From: Circinella minor
Taxonomy: Eukaryota > Mucoromycota > Mucoromycetes > Mucorales > Lichtheimiaceae
Length of the DNA stretch: 64,000 nt
NCBI GenBank assembly: GCA_016758965.1
Contig: JAEPRB010000183.1
Coordinates: forward strand, 18,658 to 82,657
Direction of reading: 5' to 3'
Both the position numbers and the translations under genes were made by a program. Of this stretch, positions 60,990 through 64,000 are shown one piece after another. Each line of letters opens with the position of its first letter. The stretch's first letter is position 1. Under the pieces are notes generated by a model. It had not been told where the DNA came from. It saw nothing but the letters and a program-made list of their open reading frames with translations, and did not search any database.

Positions 60990-62205
60990 ATATATATTTC
61001 AGGTACTGTACCTTATCTTTTCGAATCGGCCTATATACTTTTCATGGGCTATACTTACCTCCACCTCCAACACTTAATGATGATATAGTACTTGAACTAT
61101 TGAATCAGCTTACTATCAACGAATATACTATCATCTTATGTGATTTTTTAAACACTCGTTCCAAATTACTCACCGGCGATCATCCCAATAACAACCGTGG
61201 ACTTAAGTCACTAGAACTTTGGATTAATCAAAAAGGCTTACATGTCTGGAATGGATCATTAACACGCGCACAACCAACGTTTCGAACAATAGCAGGCAAC
61301 ATCTTTATTGATCTTTTTATTTCAATAGAATCAGTTATTACGTAATAATCTAGTTATGAAAATTTATGGAATGGATTCACTAGCTACTCACCATCATTTA
61401 TGTACTTTTTCCTTTTTTCCACAGACACCATGGCAAACACTACCACCGACAAATTCAACTCGGCAACACTGGAAGCTTCAGCATCTATCTGGCCTTGAAG
61501 TTCGCCAATTATATATACTTTTGTATCCAACGTACGTACAATGGCTTCATAATAACGGTCATTTAATATTATGTATTTAAATACGTACAGCATAGTTCAA
61601 ATATGTTTCATTGACATTTTGGTCTTTCATGGTGCGTTTCAATGACTCATAATATTAAATAAGTCCATCTTCTTTATTGTTACTATTTGACAGCTGTGTT
61701 AATATATTACTTTATCAACGGCAAAACGTATAGGATATAATCTTCACATATCTTACTATCATTATTGTCATCGTCATTAACAAATCGGAAGACTATTATT
61801 GTTTCATATATGCATATTGATACGTATACCCGGCCATTGGTTAGGATTTAATATAAACAGTGATTATATTTTATTTAATAATATTGAGTTCAATTATTGT
61901 TCTTTCGGGTCTCGCTGACTTATTACTGTCTCTTTTCTTTTATTAATTTCTATTGATATAACATATACAAAACTTTGACGATAAAACTGAAAGGATTTCA
62001 CAATCTCTTGATAGGTCATTCAACAGCCCACATAGCATCGTATATGAACCAACAATTGAACAAATAAGTCATAATTTAATTTCAGCAATATACACCTCAC
62101 TTGATAACAGCGTCGCCTGTAATAAAGCACGACCAAAAAGCTGAAACAAATACTGGACTGATGAATTACAACAAAAAGCGGATGATAGGAAACAACATCG
62201 GTGAA
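60990..62205 (+). pseudogene. Non-LTR (LINE-like) retrotransposon remnant, endonuclease region
   Basis: The plus strand shows an endonuclease/exonuclease/phosphatase domain typical of LINE elements, but broken. TFHGLYLPPPPTLNDDIVLELLNQL and a decayed catalytic GDFN-type segment (IILCDFLNTRSKLLTGD) are followed by LHVWNGSLTRAQPTF and DLFIS. Then a decayed SDHH-type motif appears (THHHLCTFSF, 61390-61420). After about 400 bases of unrelated AT-rich DNA, a further in-order piece appears at 61,975-62,205 (SFNSPHSIVYEPTIEQISHNL, then YWTDELQQKADDRK), as in the linker before reverse transcriptase. The reverse transcriptase itself is absent. Stops and shifts show it is dead. Confidence 0.6.
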
Positions 62206-62655
62206 CTAGATTTTTGTAACCTAGATATATATAGTTCAACTATTAACTTATGTAGAATATATTACTTCTGCAAAAGTTAAATATATTTTATAGGAATCCA
62301 TAGCGCATATATGCAGTAACATAGCTTTACATAGGCACTCATAGGCATGAATAAGCATTAGTATATTATATATAGGTTATTGCAAATTAAAATAACTACT
62401 ATTTAATCTTTTTCAGGCTACATAAGCATATATATTTTTGTGGATCTACTGTCTGTTGACACAACATATTATATGGAAAAATTGCTAAAGTACTTTTTTG
62501 GTTCCATACTAATGAATAAGTTTATTTGTTATTATTAATAAAGATAATAGAGAGACAATTTCCTTTGTTTATAACATATTGAAATATACTATTTTTAAAA
62601 CAAAAACGCATAGTACATGATTGATCAATAAAATATAATATCATTTTCCAAATTG

Positions 62656-63860
62656 CTATCGTTTTGCAATTTTTCTTGATCCAGTCATTCCATTATTTGC
62701 CTTTCGTTTCAATTCTTTAATTCGCTGACATTTAGTTTCTTTTTCCACATCATCCCAAGTTGTTATTGGGTTTGGAGGAGCGAGCAATTCCCCCTTATTC
62801 TCAGACCAATTAAAGCGATCGATATCGTGATTTACCAAAAACCGTTGATAATGACCATTTTTATCTGGTTTGTGTGAATAATCTGGAACGATATGCACAG
62901 TACGTTCAATGTCACTTACTTGAATAACTTTACCAGTTTTTTGTAATTCCAATACCTCCATTCCAGTGATATGCTTAATACGAGATACTTCTGAATTACC
63001 TTTGGCTTTGGTTTGATTAACAGGTAGATATCGATTTACAAGACAAAGGTCGAGTTGTTGACCCTTATATTCGCAAGTAAAAAACAGAGTTGCCTGACCA
63101 TAATATTCACCGTTGATAGCGACAAAATCTCTCCATGCTTCATTACGGTAAAATGGGTTAGCTCGAACAATTTCAGTATACTCTTCATTATCATCGTCAG
63201 ATTTCATAAAGAGCTTTAAACACTTGTAGGCCTTGATCTGGAAATAAAAATTATTAGGATCAATTAATTTTATGATATTAATAATAATGTAGAATATGTA
63301 GCTTTTTAACAGGCTTGGAAGCGGATAATTGCTTTTCTGCAAGACGTTTCAAAACGTTCGATTTATCTTGATCCGAATAAACGTGGTGTTCTTGCTTTTT
63401 TTTCAATGGATCAGTTGCAACAGGCTGTTGTTAGTCTTACATTACTTCATCATCCTAAAGTATTGAGGTCTATTAAACAGAACTTAAGCTCTTACATCAT
63501 TTTTAACCATTAGTATTACCTTTGGAAGAGGTGCCACTTCATCCAAGGTATGTAACTGAGTATGAGTTGTCAGAGCTTTTAAAACGCATTCTTTCTCGTC
63601 CATGATATAGTCCAGGGGTTCCAGTTGGCCACTTTTATCAATAGTATTCCCGTGACCATCTTCATAATAAAATTTGGCAGAGTTAATTTGTAAATTGTGA
63701 TTATTATACAGAAGCGAAAAAAAAAGGAAAGTGTAGAAGAAAAATCTCAATGGCTCATTGCCAATAATAAAGTTGAATATCTTTAAGTAAAGCTTTTTCT
63801 ATGTTCGCCAAGTCTTTCCAACATACAGAACCCAGAATGCTTGAATTAGCTAGGGACAGA
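62656..63860 (-). pseudogene. Decayed transposon-associated protein gene (family uncertain)
   Basis: On the minus strand, three segments join in frame through possible introns: 63520 upward, 63424-63311 and 63237-62656. The last 194 residues are well preserved: NEAWRDFVAINGEYYGQATLFFTC, GQQLDLCLVNRYLPVN, IERTVHIVPDYSHK and YQRFLVNHDIDRFNW, then a basic tail. The ERxxHxxPDxS followed by a YLVNxxxDxxxxE-like block recalls the C-terminal domain of proteins carried by large fungal DNA transposons (Plavaka/KDZ type). Upstream, a piece reading SVCWKDLANIEKALLKDIQLYYWQ (63,760-63,830) runs into stops. The gene is therefore truncated at its 5' end. Introns assumed here use one weak donor (GTTAAA). 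A short living gene cannot be ruled out for 62656-63520. Confidence 0.45.
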
Positions 63861-63876
63861 TAGAATTTCAAATATA

Positions 63877-64000
63877 CAGAGAAGCCCCGTTAATTTCATC
63901 CATGTTTAATTTCAACCCCCGTTAATTTACTGGTTTTTGCCAGGAATAGTTGCAAAACATAGTATCAACTTTCACATCCCCTTTATTTTCACTTTCACAA
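63877..64000. mobile_element. Possible end of a pogo/Tc1-like DNA transposon (continues past window)
   Basis: Immediately after a TA dinucleotide at 63875-63876 comes CAGAGAAGCCCCGTTAATTT. About 30 bases later CCCCCGTTAATTT recurs. Pogo-type elements commonly begin CAGTAGAACCCCGTTAAT after a TA target, with repeated CCCGTTAAT boxes. The other end and transposase would lie outside the window, so this is a partial view. Confidence 0.4.

Noticed and set aside
1..64000. CRISPR array, operon or prophage-type system
   Set aside because: The window is eukaryotic with spliced genes; the only regular repeat array is protein-coding (20985-21760).

Overview
The window is nuclear DNA from a filamentous fungus, most likely an early-diverging Mucoromycota species (Mucorales-like). 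The evidence is AT-rich DNA, many short GT-AG introns (about 60-210 nt), long T and A tracts, and a gene set that keeps animal-like genes absent from budding yeast (TSC2, UBE2S, a PLD6/Zucchini-type protein) beside fungal metabolism (fused FOL1, a stand-alone arginine-type carbamoyl-phosphate synthase, GH31 alpha-glucosidase, GH46 chitosanase). Exon structures were worked out by hand from reading frame, splice sites and remembered family patterns. No search or alignment was run.

Layout. 0-3 kb: 3' end of a carbamoyl-phosphate synthase large subunit (+), convergent with proteasome subunit alpha-4 (-). 3-14 kb: an 11-kb repeat graveyard with fragments of Ty3/gypsy elements, a decayed MULE, a hAT-like MITE with an internal hairpin, tandem and direct repeats and one unidentified structured element. 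14-20 kb: an MTR10/TNPO3 importin (+), convergent with a UBE2S-type E2 (-). 20-25.3 kb: three secreted-type genes in a row (+): a cysteine-rich protein with 16 tandem repeats, a possible small secreted peptide and a GH46 chitosanase with an apparent frameshift. 25.6-35 kb: intronless FOL1 and intronless BRR2 (both -). 36-37.6 kb: an unrecognised nuclear-type coiled-coil protein (+). 38-41.6 kb: secreted GH31 alpha-glucosidase (-, 11 exons including a 15-nt microexon). 41.6-48.7 kb: a 7-kb AT-rich stretch without a supportable gene. 48.7-52.1 kb: PLD6-like protein and translation elongation factor EF-1alpha (both +). 53.3-60.4 kb: TSC2/tuberin and a mitochondrial rhomboid protease (both -). 60.4-64 kb: a LINE endonuclease remnant, a decayed transposon-associated gene and the probable end of a pogo-like transposon.

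How the genes relate. There are no operons. The housekeeping genes cover protein turnover (PSMA7, UBE2S, rhomboid), splicing (BRR2), nuclear import of SR-type or mRNA-binding proteins (MTR10), translation (TEF1), TOR control (TSC2), and folate and arginine synthesis. The 20-25 kb group and the GH31 gene are outward-facing (secretion, cell wall or carbon acquisition). Points most worth a second look are the repeat protein at 20.1-22.2 kb, the PLD6/Zucchini-like protein at 48.9-50.2 kb, the UBE2S orthologue with an intact LRRL tail, and the damaged or divergent chitosanase.
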